In this document: positions 47,146 to 55,328 of the stretch, piece after piece
How the letters are laid out: the number at the start of each line of letters is the position of its first letter
Position numbering within the stretch: the stretch's first letter is position 1
NCBI GenBank assembly: GCA_026708185.1
Contig: JAPOVK010000014.1
Location: forward strand, 1 to 64,000
Reading direction: 5' to 3'
Length of the DNA: 64,000 nt
From: Gammaproteobacteria bacterium
GTDB taxonomy: Bacteria; Pseudomonadota; Gammaproteobacteria; Pseudomonadales; Azotimanducaceae
Notes under the pieces: generated by a model
Told to the model about the DNA's origin: nothing
The model's input: the letters and a program-made list of their open reading frames with translations, nothing else
The model's database searches: none
Translations under genes and position numbers: made by a program

Positions 47146-48213
47146 TCACCCCTTGTCGAGAAGGTCCCTCAAGTCCGTCAGCGCAGCGTTCACTCGGGAG
47201 ATGTACGACGCCATCACCAGGGAGTGATTGGCGAGGAAGCCGAAGCCACCACCGTTCAGGATCAAGGGGCTCCAGATCGGCTCCTGCGTGCCCTCGAGTT
47301 CGCGGATGATCTGGCGCAGGCTCACCCGCGCGTTCTTGTCGTCCAGCACCGTCCCGAAGTCATGCTCGACGGCTTTCAGGAGGTGGATCAAGGCCCACGT
47401 CTGGCCGCGCGCCTCGAAGAACACGTCGTCGATCTTGAACCAACTGGTCCTGGTCATCGTGTCCGCCGGGACGTCGGTCGCCGTCGTGGCAGACGGGTCG
47501 CCGACCAAGTCTATGTTCAACTGTCGCTTGCCGACACTCTGCGACAGGCGCTGCGATATGTCGCCGAGGCGGCGGTCGACTTCATCGAGCCACCGCGACA
47601 GGTTGTCGGCACGGGCGTAGAACTGCGTGGTCTCGCGACCGGGGTCCGTGAGGCGTTGCGCGTAGTTCGCGATGCTGCTTGCCGCATCCCGGTACTCGTC
47701 CTCGGAGGCCGGGAAGATCCAGCTCGCGTTGTCGAAGAACAGATGGCCTTGCGCGGCCACGAGATCGGGATCCTCCGCGGACTGGCTTTGCGAACGGCTC
47801 AAGTCGTTGCGCAGCGCCCGGCTCATGTCGCGCAGGTGCACCAGCACGCCGAACTCCCAGTTCGGCACGTTGTCGAGGTAAACGCCAGGCGGGAACAGAT
47901 CGTTGGCGAGGTATCCCCCGCGCTTGTCGAGCAGAGTCTCGGCCAGGCGCACCACGGTGGTCGCCGTCGTGTAGCCCGTGACCGGCTTGACGTTCGTCTC
48001 GGCGGCGCGCTCCGCAGCCGCGGCGACGGGGTCGAACGTGTTCGGTTCGTACGACCACCACCAGCCCGTCGCGACGACGCCCACCACGTAGGCGCCGACC
48101 ACGGCCGCCACGCCCATCCCGGCACGCTTCGTCCAGCGGGTCGGGCCCGCCGTGGGCGTCACGTACGGGTCGCGACGCCAGAAAGCCCAGTTCAGTTTCA
48201 TGGTGTCTGCCAT
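47146..48213 (-). CDS. DUF2333 family protein
   Basis: 355 residues from ATG 48213. One membrane segment near residues 34-53 (VAAVVGAYVVGVVATGWWW) after a basic N-terminus. The rest matches the gammaproteobacterial DUF2333 family: ETLLDKRGGYLANDLFPPGV, NWEFGVLVHLRDMSRALRND, DDVFFEARGQTWALIHLLKA and GGGFGFLANHSLVMASYISR. Function unknown; probably periplasmic with a membrane anchor. Overlaps the 3' end of the copper-chaperone gene by 16 bases. Confidence 0.9.
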   Translation of the reverse strand: MADTMKLNWAFWRRDPYVTPTAGPTRWTKRAGMGVAAVVGAYVVGVVATGWWWSYEPNTFDPVAAAAERAAETNVKPVTGYTTATTVVRLAETLLDKRGGYLANDLFPPGVYLDNVPNWEFGVLVHLRDMSRALRNDLSRSQSQSAEDPDLVAAQGHLFFDNASWIFPASEDEYRDAASSIANYAQRLTDPGRETTQFYARADNLSRWLDEVDRRLGDISQRLSQSVGKRQLNIDLVGDPSATTATDVPADTMTRTSWFKIDDVFFEARGQTWALIHLLKAVEHDFGTVLDDKNARVSLRQIIRELEGTQEPIWSPLILNGGGFGFLANHSLVMASYISRVNAALTDLRDLLDKG

Positions 48214-48614
48214 GGGCGCACCTCGAATGTCACCGGTAGGCTCGAGCCATCGCTCAGGACGGCGTTCAAGGTCGTCTGATCGACGGCAGGATCGAAGTCG
48301 TAAAGCATAAGGTGCTTGCCGCCTGGCGCTAGGTTCATGGTTTGACCCGGAGCAACGGTCAAGCGTTCCAATGGGCGCATGCGGCTGACGCCGTTGGCCG
48401 TCTCGGTCTCGTGCATCTCCACCCGTCCGGTCCCAACGAATTCGACGATGGTAACCGAGACCGTCGTGGTGTTCGTGATCGAGCAATAGCCCGCAGCCAC
48501 GGTGCTTCCGGGTCGCGCACCGCGGATCCACGCGTCGTCGATCGTCACCGTGGCATCCGCGCACCCGACCGCAAGCACGGCCAGGCAGGCCGCGGCCCAA
48601 GATCGGGCGTTCAC
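48198..48614 (-). CDS. Copper chaperone PCu(A)C family protein
   Basis: 138 residues from GTG 48614, overlapping the stop of the upstream gene as GTGA. Lipoprotein-like start (AACLAVLAVGCADATV, with a Cys after GAVG-type small residues). Copper ligands of the H-x10-M-x21-H-x-M pattern appear in EMHETETANGVSRMRPLERL and PGGKHLMLYDF. The family delivers copper to cytochrome oxidase in the periplasm. Confidence 0.9.
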   Translation of the reverse strand: MNARSWAAACLAVLAVGCADATVTIDDAWIRGARPGSTVAAGYCSITNTTTVSVTIVEFVGTGRVEMHETETANGVSRMRPLERLTVAPGQTMNLAPGGKHLMLYDFDPAVDQTTLNAVLSDGSSLPVTFEVRPWQTP

Positions 48615-49336
48615 TCGAGATCGTCCAGAAACAGGACGGTGACCTTCGGCGGCGCGCCGATCTGCAGACTGGCCCGGATCCGGCGCTCGCCGGGCGCTTT
48701 GTTCATCTGTTCGTAGATCCACCGGCCGTCCGGGTCGCTCGCGGCGCGAATGGTAACCCGCGCATTGGGCTGTCGCGCCTTGCGGCCGATTGCCTTGAGT
48801 TTCGCCGCCGTGCCCGATGCTCGGCTGCGCACGCCAGCCTGGGCGAGACTCACGGACTCGCGCCGCGCATTGGCCAGCAGCTCGACCTGTCGGCGCAACG
48901 TCTCGATGCCCGAATGGCCGGCATCCACTATGCGGGCTCGGTCGAGCATGCTGCGCGCCGACGCCCAACGCTCGCGTTCGATCGCCCGGTTCGCCAAGGC
49001 CAGGTAGCTTTCCACGATACGCTCGAAGCCCCGGCGGGCCAGCGGGTGGTCCGGAGCCATGGCCAACGCCTCGCGAAAGTAGTGGTAGGCGCTGTCGTGC
49101 TCCGGCGTCATGAGCCGATCGTCGGCGAGTGCCCGGTCGGCTGCGTCCAGAAGGACGTAGAGCGCGTCCTCGTCGTACGCCGGGGGCGGGTCGGGCGGGG
49201 CCTCTACCCGTTCCTCGGCAGGCATTGGTGGCGGCGTTGCCGGCCGCTCGGGCGACGGGGCGACACACGCCGCCAATACGGCGACTAGCGGCAACCAAGG
49301 CAGACCTGCGGTACGCAGCCTGTCGGCAGATTGCAT
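48611..49336 (-). CDS. Putative lipoprotein with TPR-like helices
   Basis: 241 residues from ATG 49336; the frame starts at 49381 but this ATG gives the lipoprotein signal LPLVAVLAACVAPSP with lipobox LAAC. A Pro-rich linker follows, then paired helices that resemble tetratricopeptide repeats (SAYHYFREALAMAPDHPLAR, LANRAIERERWASARSMLDR). The C-terminal third is a basic beta-rich region. Probably an outer-membrane-attached assembly or scaffold protein; family not identified. Divergent from the DsbD-like gene (92 bp). Confidence 0.65.
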   Translation of the reverse strand: MQSADRLRTAGLPWLPLVAVLAACVAPSPERPATPPPMPAEERVEAPPDPPPAYDEDALYVLLDAADRALADDRLMTPEHDSAYHYFREALAMAPDHPLARRGFERIVESYLALANRAIERERWASARSMLDRARIVDAGHSGIETLRRQVELLANARRESVSLAQAGVRSRASGTAAKLKAIGRKARQPNARVTIRAASDPDGRWIYEQMNKAPGERRIRASLQIGAPPKVTVLFLDDLE

Positions 49337-49428
49337 GTCGAGCCCAATTCGTGAGAAAAACGGTTGCCAAATGCCCGCCACCCGGGCCAGCCAACAGCGG
49401 CGAGAGCATACGACTTACCGGCCGTATT

Positions 49429-50097
49429 GTGCGAAACGTCTTCCCACCCAATCCCGTCCACCGGGCGCCGTCAATCGGCGTTCGTTGGGTCGTCGCCTTG
49501 CTGGCCCTCCTCTTGGCGTCCGCCAACGCGGCGCCACAGCGGCCTGAGGATCCGCTGGCGAGCGAGATCGAGTTCCTGCCGGTCGACGAGGCCTTCGTGC
49601 TCTCCGCGCGGCGCACGGATCGGCAACTCGTCATGCGCTGGGACATGCCCGACGGCTACTACCTCTATCGCCACGCCTTCTCGGTGGCGGGCGCCGACGC
49701 TGGCCTCGGAGAGCCCTCAGCCGGGGAGCGCGAGGGGCCTGCCCCTCGCATGGGAGAGCCCTCAGCCGGGGAGCGCGAGGGGGCACCCCTCGCAGGTAAA
49801 GAGCCCTCAGCCGGGGAGCGCGAGGGGCCTGCCGCTCGCATGGAAGAGCCCGTCATTCCTGCCGGCCAGCGCAAGGTCGACGAGTACTTCGGCGAGTCCG
49901 AGGTCTACTACGGGCAGGTCGAAGTAACGTTGCCGATCCACACCTCAATGCGGTCCCCGCGCGTTCAGGTGACCTACCAGGGCTGCGCCGACTACGGCCT
50001 GTGCTATCCGCCGCAACGCCGATTGATCGCGCTCGCTCCCGACGGTTCGCTCGAGATCACGAGGTTGCAGGCCAACGCCAAAAGCGACGTGCGATAA
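49429..50097 (+). CDS. dsbD: DsbD N-terminal (alpha) domain-only protein with in-frame palindromic repeats
   Basis: 222 residues from GTG 49429. Signal peptide [15 protein letters not shown], then the DsbD alpha fold: [50 protein letters not shown] and [16 protein letters not shown] with both redox cysteines. Full DsbD continues into eight membrane helices and a thioredoxin domain; here translation stops at TAA 50095, with aroQ 40 bases on. Between [11 protein letters not shown] and PVIPAGQRK sit three 45-bp palindromic units adding 45 residues (see repeat entry). The added residues fall in a loop between two strands, so folding may be tolerated. Electron supply would need another protein. 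Confidence 0.8.
   Translation: MRNVFPPNPVHRAPSIGVRWVVALLALLLASANAAPQRPEDPLASEIEFLPVDEAFVLSARRTDRQLVMRWDMPDGYYLYRHAFSVAGADAGLGEPSAGEREGPAPRMGEPSAGEREGAPLAGKEPSAGEREGPAARMEEPVIPAGQRKVDEYFGESEVYYGQVEVTLPIHTSMRSPRVQVTYQGCADYGLCYPPQRRLIALAPDGSLEITRLQANAKSDVR
49711..49845 (+). repeat. Three tandem 45-bp palindromic units inside the dsbD-like gene
   Basis: Units at 49711-49755, 49756-49800 and 49801-49845. Each begins GAGCCCTCAGCCGGGGAGC, then a hairpin GCGAGGGG-loop-CCCCTCGC, then a purine-rich tail. Encoded peptides: [45 protein letters not shown]. Unit 2 has a 3-base loop and a tail one base longer, so stem and unit length survive while the peptide shifts frame locally. Unit 3 has one stem mismatch. 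Confidence 0.95.
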
Positions 50098-50137
50098 TCC
50101 CCGCGGCTTGGTTCCTCACCGTGGCGGCGTTTACGTT

Positions 50138-50581
50138 TTGGCGAAGCTCTTGGTCCTGCATGGCCCGAACCTGAACCTGCTCGGCACTCGCGAGCCGGGC
50201 CACTACGGGCGTGACACATTGGCGATGATCGATGAGCGGCTGCACGCGCAGGCGGCGGCGGCCGGCCACGAACTGACGACGCTGCAGAGCAACGCCGAGC
50301 ACGTGCTGGTGGACGCCGTCCAGCAGGCGCCCGCGAACGCCGTTGCGTTCATCGTTATCAACCCGGCGGCGTTCACCCACACCAGCGTCGCCCTCCGCGA
50401 CGCCTTGCTGGCCGTCGACATTCCATTCATCGAGGTCCATCTGTCCAACGTCCACAGCCGCGAGGAGTTCCGCCGCCATTCGTACTTCTCCGACATCGCA
50501 CGCGGCGTGGTCGCAGGACTCGGCGCGGACGGCTACGCCTTCGCATTGTCGGCCGCCATTCGAGCCGTCGAGCACCCCTAA
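50138..50581 (+). CDS. aroQ: Type II 3-dehydroquinate dehydratase AroQ
   Basis: 147 residues from TTG 50138; family proteins begin (M)[15 protein letters not shown], which fits this start and not the earlier TTG. Motifs: [20 protein letters not shown] with the catalytic Tyr of the flexible lid, [39 protein letters not shown] with the catalytic His and Arg. Dehydrates 3-dehydroquinate in the shikimate pathway. Followed after 17 bases by accB, as in many gammaproteobacteria. Confidence 0.95.
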   Translation: MAKLLVLHGPNLNLLGTREPGHYGRDTLAMIDERLHAQAAAAGHELTTLQSNAEHVLVDAVQQAPANAVAFIVINPAAFTHTSVALRDALLAVDIPFIEVHLSNVHSREEFRRHSYFSDIARGVVAGLGADGYAFALSAAIRAVEHP

Positions 50582-50598
50582 CGAGAGAGGAGTCACGC

Positions 50599-51039
50599 GT
50601 GGATCTGCGCAAGGTCAAGCGATTCATTGAACTGGCGGAGGCGAACGGCCTTGCCGAACTCGAGGTGACGAGCCGCCGCGGAACCGGCGACGAGCGCCTT
50701 GATGAACATGTGCGGATCGTGCGCGTCCCACGGCCGTTGACGAGTGGCTCGCCGGCCCCGGCCAACGCTCCTGCGCAGACAGCGGAACAAGCAACGGCGG
50801 CGCCGGGGCAGGTCGTTTCCGCGCCCATGTCGGGTACGTTCTATCGTGCGCCCGCTCCCGGTGAGACGCCGTTCATCGAGGCCGGAGACACGGTCGCCGT
50901 CGGTGACGTGCTGTGCATCATCGAGAGCATGAAGATGATGAACCAGATCGAGTCCGAGGTGGCCGGGCAGGTGGCAGCCGTGCTCGTGGCGGACGGCGTC
51001 CCCATCGAGACCGGTGCTCCCCTTTTCCGCATCACTTGA
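50599..51039 (+). CDS. accB: Biotin carboxyl carrier protein of acetyl-CoA carboxylase
   Basis: 146 residues from GTG 50599 after GAGAGGAG. N-terminal helix MDLRKVKRFIELAEANGLAE, a Pro/Ala linker (47-72), and the biotinyl domain with Lys112 in ESMKMMNQIE, thumb GTFYRAPAPGETPFIEAGD before it. Carries CO2 for fatty-acid synthesis. Its normal partner gene accC should follow, but prmA begins five bases after the stop. Confidence 0.96.
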   Translation: MDLRKVKRFIELAEANGLAELEVTSRRGTGDERLDEHVRIVRVPRPLTSGSPAPANAPAQTAEQATAAPGQVVSAPMSGTFYRAPAPGETPFIEAGDTVAVGDVLCIIESMKMMNQIESEVAGQVAAVLVADGVPIETGAPLFRIT

Positions 51040-51044
51040 GCGGC

Positions 51045-51875
51045 ATGCCCTGGTTGCGGCTGCGCGTGACCACGCCGCGGGACGGTGCCGAGGCCGCCGA
51101 GGACCGGCTGCGCGGCGCGGGCGCGATCACGGTGTCGCTCCTGCCCGCCGCCGCGACCACCGTCCTGGAGCCCGACCCGGGCACTGCACCCTTGTGGGAC
51201 AGCGTCCACGTGGAGGCGCTCTTCCCGGTCGACTGCGACCTCTCCCCCCTGCGCGGCCTCGGTGCCGAGTCCGACTTCGTTGCGGACCAGGATTGGTCGG
51301 AGACATGGCGAAAGGATCACGGCCCGCTCAGTTTCGGCCGGTTGCTGGTGCTGCCCAAGGACGATGCGCCACCGCCAGGCGACGTCGTCACGATCCGTTT
51401 GGACCCGGGCTTGGCGTTCGGGACGGGGACGCATCCGACCACGGCGATGTGCCTGAACTGGCTCGCTGGAGCAGCACTGACCGATGTGCAAGTGCTCGAC
51501 GTTGGCTGCGGCTCCGGGATTCTTGCGATCGCCGCCGCCCGCCTCGGGGCGGCCGCCGTCGTGGCCGTGGACCACGATGCCCAGGCCCGCCAAGCGACCC
51601 GGGAAAACGCACGCATCAACGGCATCGACCTCACCGTGCTCGACGACCTGACGGCAGTCCCGGCTGAGTTCGACGTGGCAATCGCCAACATCGTTTCCAA
51701 CACGCTATGCCAGATGGCAGACGTTCTCACCCGGCTCGCGCGTACGGTCGTGTTGAGCGGCATCTTGCCGGACCAAGTGGACGAGGTCGTTGCCGCGTAT
51801 CGGGGCGTTCGCTTCGACCCGCCCGAGATCAGCGCCGGCTGGGCCATGCTCGTCGGCGTCCGCCGTGAATTCTGA
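51045..51875 (+). CDS. prmA: Ribosomal protein L11 methyltransferase PrmA
   Basis: 276 residues from ATG 51045. N-terminal substrate domain (PWLRLRVTTPRDGAEAAEDR, QDWSETWRKDHGPLSFGRLL) and class I methyltransferase with DPGLAFGTGTHPTTAMCL, VLDVGCGSGILAIAAARLGA and IANIVSNTL in place of the usual NIL motif. Trimethylates ribosomal protein L11. Immediately downstream of accB without accC between. Overlaps the DUF3426 gene by 11 bases. Confidence 0.95.
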   Translation: MPWLRLRVTTPRDGAEAAEDRLRGAGAITVSLLPAAATTVLEPDPGTAPLWDSVHVEALFPVDCDLSPLRGLGAESDFVADQDWSETWRKDHGPLSFGRLLVLPKDDAPPPGDVVTIRLDPGLAFGTGTHPTTAMCLNWLAGAALTDVQVLDVGCGSGILAIAAARLGAAAVVAVDHDAQARQATRENARINGIDLTVLDDLTAVPAEFDVAIANIVSNTLCQMADVLTRLARTVVLSGILPDQVDEVVAAYRGVRFDPPEISAGWAMLVGVRREF

Positions 51876-52569
51876 CCCCGCAGCCGGAACGCATACCTGC
51901 ACCTGTCCCGGTTGCGAGACCCGGTTTCGGGTTACCGATGCCCAACTCGCCGTCGCCAACGGCCGCGTTCGCTGCGGGGCCTGCCTGACGGTCTTCGACT
52001 GCGGCGACCTCATCGCACGACCGGAACCTGACGAGGCCCCCGCAATCGTGCCCATCAAGGCGCCGGCGGCGTCAGCCGGCACTCGGCGGAACCGCAACGA
52101 CTCCACGTCAGTGCCGGTCGGCCTCTTCGCCACGGCCTACGCGGCTGCGGCCATCCTCCTCGCGGGGCTCGTGTTCGGCTTGATGTTCCCGGCCTGGTCG
52201 CAACAGCCGACGGTGCGCGGCGTCTACCAAGCCGCCTGCGCCATCCTGCCATGTGAACTGCCGTCGCTGCGTGCCCTGGACGCCATCGCGATAACGCCAC
52301 TGCCCGCGGAGCGTCCCGGTTTCCCTCCAACGCTTTCCGTGCCTGTCGAGTTGCGGAACCAGGCGCCGTTTCCACAGCCCTTCCCCGTCCTCGCCGTTCG
52401 GATGTTAAGCGCGGACGACCGCGAACTGGCTCGGCATCGGCTGGCCCCAAAGGACTACCTACCACGGGGACGCTCGCTTAACATGGCCCCGAAAAAGCCC
52501 GTGACCATCGAATTGCAGCTTGAAGACCCCGGGCGCGAAGCCGCCCACTATTACCTGTCGGCCTTGTAA
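51865..52569 (+). CDS. Zinc-ribbon and DUF3426 domain protein
   Basis: 234 residues from GTG 51865. N-terminal MJ0042-type zinc ribbon: [18 protein letters not shown] and [12 protein letters not shown] (two CxxC pairs). One membrane segment about 90-112 ([18 protein letters not shown]). The C-terminal DUF3426 domain includes [17 protein letters not shown] and [20 protein letters not shown]. Gammaproteobacterial, next to prmA in many genomes; exact role unknown. Its stop TAA shares a base with the purH ATG. Confidence 0.9.
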   Translation: MNSDPAAGTHTCTCPGCETRFRVTDAQLAVANGRVRCGACLTVFDCGDLIARPEPDEAPAIVPIKAPAASAGTRRNRNDSTSVPVGLFATAYAAAAILLAGLVFGLMFPAWSQQPTVRGVYQAACAILPCELPSLRALDAIAITPLPAERPGFPPTLSVPVELRNQAPFPQPFPVLAVRMLSADDRELARHRLAPKDYLPRGRSLNMAPKKPVTIELQLEDPGREAAHYYLSAL

Positions 52570-53243
52570 TGGAGCCCTCAGCCGGGGAGCGCGAGGGGCC
52601 TGCCCCTCGCAAGAAGGAGCCCTCAGCCGGGGAGCGCGAGGGGCCTGCCCCTCGCAAGAAAGGACTCCAAGTCAAGCGTGCACTCATCAGCGTGTCCGAC
52701 AAATCGGGCGTCGTTCCGTTCGCGCGCGCCCTGGCCGATCTCGGCGTCGAGATCCTCTCCACCGGAGGCACGCATCGGACCCTCACCGAAGCCGATGTGG
52801 CCGCGGTCGAGGTTTCTTCGGTGACCGGCTTTCCGGAGATCATGGACGGTCGGGTCAAGACGCTCCACCCGATGATTCACGGCGGCATCCTGGCGCGACG
52901 GCACGTGGACGCTGCGACGATGGCAACCCACGGCATCGTCGGCATCGACCTCGTCGCGGTGAACCTCTACCCGTTCGAGCGCACCGTCGCGCAACCGGAT
53001 TGCACCTTCGAGCAGGCCATCGAGAACATCGACATCGGCGGGCCGGCCATGCTGCGTTCGGCGGCCAAGAACCACCGCGACGTCCTCGTCGTGGTCGACC
53101 CGACCGACTACCCCGCCGTGATCGCGATGCTGCGTTCCGGGGGCACCGAGCAGAAGGAGCGCTTGCGGATGGCGTTGAAGGCCTTCCGCCACACGGCGGC
53201 CTACGACACCGCCATCGCCCATTACCTCGGAGAACAGCCGTGA
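52569..53243 (+). CDS. purH: PurH IMP-cyclohydrolase (MGS) domain only, with repeat-derived N-terminal extension
   Basis: 224 residues where bifunctional PurH has about 520-530. Residues 32-224 match the first domain: [73 protein letters not shown] and [17 protein letters not shown]. It then stops where the AICAR transformylase domain should begin, and the TGA overlaps the purD GTG. Residues 2-31 are two palindromic units ([15 protein letters not shown] twice). The domain could still close FAICAR to IMP; the transformylase step must be done elsewhere, or the gene is a truncated relic. Confidence 0.88.
   Translation: MEPSAGEREGPAPRKKEPSAGEREGPAPRKKGLQVKRALISVSDKSGVVPFARALADLGVEILSTGGTHRTLTEADVAAVEVSSVTGFPEIMDGRVKTLHPMIHGGILARRHVDAATMATHGIVGIDLVAVNLYPFERTVAQPDCTFEQAIENIDIGGPAMLRSAAKNHRDVLVVVDPTDYPAVIAMLRSGGTEQKERLRMALKAFRHTAAYDTAIAHYLGEQP
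52572..52661 (+). repeat. Two tandem 45-bp palindromic units at the front of purH
   Basis: Units at 52572-52616 and 52617-52661 are identical except for the last base (AAGAAG and AAGAAA). Each has the hairpin GCGAGGGGCCTGCCCCTCGC and encodes [15 protein letters not shown]. They begin right after the ATG that overlaps the previous stop codon and are in frame with the rest of purH. High identity suggests a recent tandem duplication. Confidence 0.95.
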
Positions 53244-54535
53244 AACTGATGGTCGTGGGTTCCGGTGGCCGCGAACACGCCTTGGCGTGGTCGGTCGCGC
53301 GTTCGTCGCAGGTCGAAGCCGTCCTGGTCGCGCCGGGGAACCCCGGCACGGGTGCCGAAGGCGGGAAGATCCGCAACCTGGCTGTCGACTCCGACGATTT
53401 CGACGCGCTGGCCGGTCTTGCCGAGGCGCACGGCGTAGACCTTGCGATCGTGGGCCCGGAAGCCCCCTTGGCCGCGGGCATTCGGGACTATTTCGATTCC
53501 CGGGGCCTGGCCTGTTTCGCGCCCACCCGCGCGGCCGCGCAACTGGAAAGCTCCAAGTCGTTCGCGAAATCGTTCATGGCCCGCCACGGCATTCCGACTG
53601 CGGCGCACGGCACGTTCTCGGACAGCGAAGCCGCCGAGGACTACATTCGGGCCCAAGGTGCCCCGATCGTCGTCAAGGCCGACGGGCTGGCCGCCGGCAA
53701 GGGCGTGGTCGTCGCACGCACCGTCGAGGAAGCGGCCGCCTCGGCCCGCGAAATGCTCTCCGGCGCGCGCTTCGGCGATGCGGGACGGCAAGTAGTCGTC
53801 GAAGAGTTCCTGGCCGGCGAAGAGGCCAGCTTCACCTGCGTCGTCGATGGCAAACAGGCGCTGCCGCTGGCCAGTTCACAGGACCACAAGGCCCGCGACG
53901 ACGGCGACACCGGTCCGAATACCGGCGGCATGGGTGCCTACTCCCCCGCCCCGGTGGTCACGAGCGCTGTCCACGACCGCGTCATGTCCGAGATCGTCGA
54001 CCCCACCGTCCGCGGCATGGCCGCAGAAGGCATGCCCTACCAGGGCTTTCTGTACGTCGGGCTGATGATCGCCCCGGACGGCGCACCGCGCGTCGTCGAG
54101 TACAACTGCCGATTCGGCGATCCCGAGGCGCAACCGGTGCTTATGCGCCTACGCTCGGACCTGGCGGAACTCTGCAAGAAGGCGCTCGGCCAGGGCATCT
54201 CGGACATCGTGCTCGACTGGGACCCGCGCCCTGCCCTCGGCGTCGTCCTCGCGGCTGGCGGCTACCCCATCGCCTACGAGAGCGGCGATCCGATCACCGG
54301 CCTCGGTGACGACATCCCGAACAGCAAGGTCTTCCATGCGGGCACGCGGTCGGACAACGGCAACGTCGTCACCAGCGGCGGCCGAGTGCTCGCGGTGGTC
54401 GGCTTAGGCGACGACATCATCGCGGCGCAAGCCAGTGCCTACGCGCGGGTGGCACGCATCGGTTGGCGCGGCATGCAGTACCGGCGCGACATCGGTTACC
54501 GGGCGCTCGCTCGACTCGCCGACAGCGGCGGGTGA
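53240..54535 (+). CDS. purD: Phosphoribosylamine-glycine ligase PurD (GARS)
   Basis: 431 residues from GTG 53240 (GTGA overlap with purH). ATP-grasp enzyme of purine synthesis: [54 protein letters not shown] (ATP loop), [20 protein letters not shown] and [20 protein letters not shown]. All normal GARS motifs and full length are present, in contrast to the truncated purH. The 3' end overlaps the convergent VOC gene by 40 bases. Confidence 0.97.
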   Translation: MKLMVVGSGGREHALAWSVARSSQVEAVLVAPGNPGTGAEGGKIRNLAVDSDDFDALAGLAEAHGVDLAIVGPEAPLAAGIRDYFDSRGLACFAPTRAAAQLESSKSFAKSFMARHGIPTAAHGTFSDSEAAEDYIRAQGAPIVVKADGLAAGKGVVVARTVEEAAASAREMLSGARFGDAGRQVVVEEFLAGEEASFTCVVDGKQALPLASSQDHKARDDGDTGPNTGGMGAYSPAPVVTSAVHDRVMSEIVDPTVRGMAAEGMPYQGFLYVGLMIAPDGAPRVVEYNCRFGDPEAQPVLMRLRSDLAELCKKALGQGISDIVLDWDPRPALGVVLAAGGYPIAYESGDPITGLGDDIPNSKVFHAGTRSDNGNVVTSGGRVLAVVGLGDDIIAAQASAYARVARIGWRGMQYRRDIGYRALARLADSGG

Positions 54536-54912
54536 AAGATGATCTGCACGCTCGTCCCTTCCGGGTCGTGGCAGTAGAAACTCCGCGCGCCGTCGCGATG
54601 CGTCCGCGGCGGCGCGTCGATCGCCACGCCGTTGGCCGTCAGGTACTCGTACCATCGATCGACGTCGTCCGGCACGTCGATGATGAACCCGATGTGGTCT
54701 AGGCGCTGGCCGGTCTCGGCCACTTGGCCGGTCGCCCGGTGGATCGCCAAGTTGTCCCGACCCGAGGTCAAGTACACGTTGTCGGCGTCAGGCTGCCACT
54801 CGATGCTTAAGCCGAAGAGATCGCGGTAGAAGCCAACCGTACGCTCGAAATCTCGCGCATGCAGGGCAACGTGGTGCATGCCCGCCATCGGTGGGCGGTC
54901 GCTTGCACTCAC
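54496..54912 (-). CDS. VOC/glyoxalase family protein
   Basis: 138 residues from GTG 54912, overlapping the osmC stop as GTGA; ATG at codon 9 is possible. Two beta-alpha-beta-beta-beta units: GMHHVALHARDFERTVGFYR with metal His, NLAIHRATG, LDHIGFIIDVPDDVDRWYEY with the second His, and a final Glu in [11 protein letters not shown]. Dioxygenase or lyase/isomerase type; substrate unknown. Last gene of the trp-led unit. Confidence 0.87.
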   Translation of the reverse strand: MSASDRPPMAGMHHVALHARDFERTVGFYRDLFGLSIEWQPDADNVYLTSGRDNLAIHRATGQVAETGQRLDHIGFIIDVPDDVDRWYEYLTANGVAIDAPPRTHRDGARSFYCHDPEGTSVQIIFHPPLSASRASAR

Positions 54913-55328
54913 GCCTCGGTCACCTCGTAGTCGTGGGTGACCGCGACACCGCCGCGTTCGAGCATGATCGATGCCGAGCAGTACTTGGTCGCGGTCAACG
55001 CGATGGCGCGCTCCACCTTGCGTCGATCAATGCCGCGCCCGGTGATCCGGAAATGGACGTGGATGCGCGTGAAGACCTTGGGATCGGTCTCGGCGCGCTC
55101 GGCTTCGATCTCGGTGACGCAATCCACGATGTCTTGCCGGCCTCGCCGCAGGATGTTGACGACGTCGAACGACGTACAGCCGCCGATGCCGAGGAGCATC
55201 AGTTCCATCGGCCGAACGCCGGCATTCTGGCCGCCGAATTCGGGAGGACCGTCCATGGCGACGCAATGGCCGCTATCCGGCGTTCCCGTGAATTGGACGT
55301 CCCCAGTCCAGCGGATCGACGCCTTCAC
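54909..55328 (-). CDS. OsmC family peroxidase-like protein
   Basis: 139 residues from GTG 55328, which overlaps the trpC stop; GTG 55337 is also in frame. The two reactive cysteines of OsmC/Ohr are visible: LGIGGCTSFDVVNIL near the middle and TATKYCSASIML later. Family members reduce organic hydroperoxides; the YhfA-like subgroup fits the spacing. Co-transcribed with trpG-trpD-trpC, an arrangement seen in some gammaproteobacteria. Confidence 0.9.
   Translation of the reverse strand: MKASIRWTGDVQFTGTPDSGHCVAMDGPPEFGGQNAGVRPMELMLLGIGGCTSFDVVNILRRGRQDIVDCVTEIEAERAETDPKVFTRIHVHFRITGRGIDRRKVERAIALTATKYCSASIMLERGGVAVTHDYEVTEA

Noticed and set aside
51039-51045. A hidden or frameshifted accC between accB and prmA
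   Set aside because: Only five bases separate the accB stop from the prmA start, and both genes are complete, so there is no room for a remnant.
49711-52661. Tandem 45-bp units as a CRISPR array
   Set aside because: There are no unique spacers between repeats, the units lie inside reading frames and no cas genes are present.
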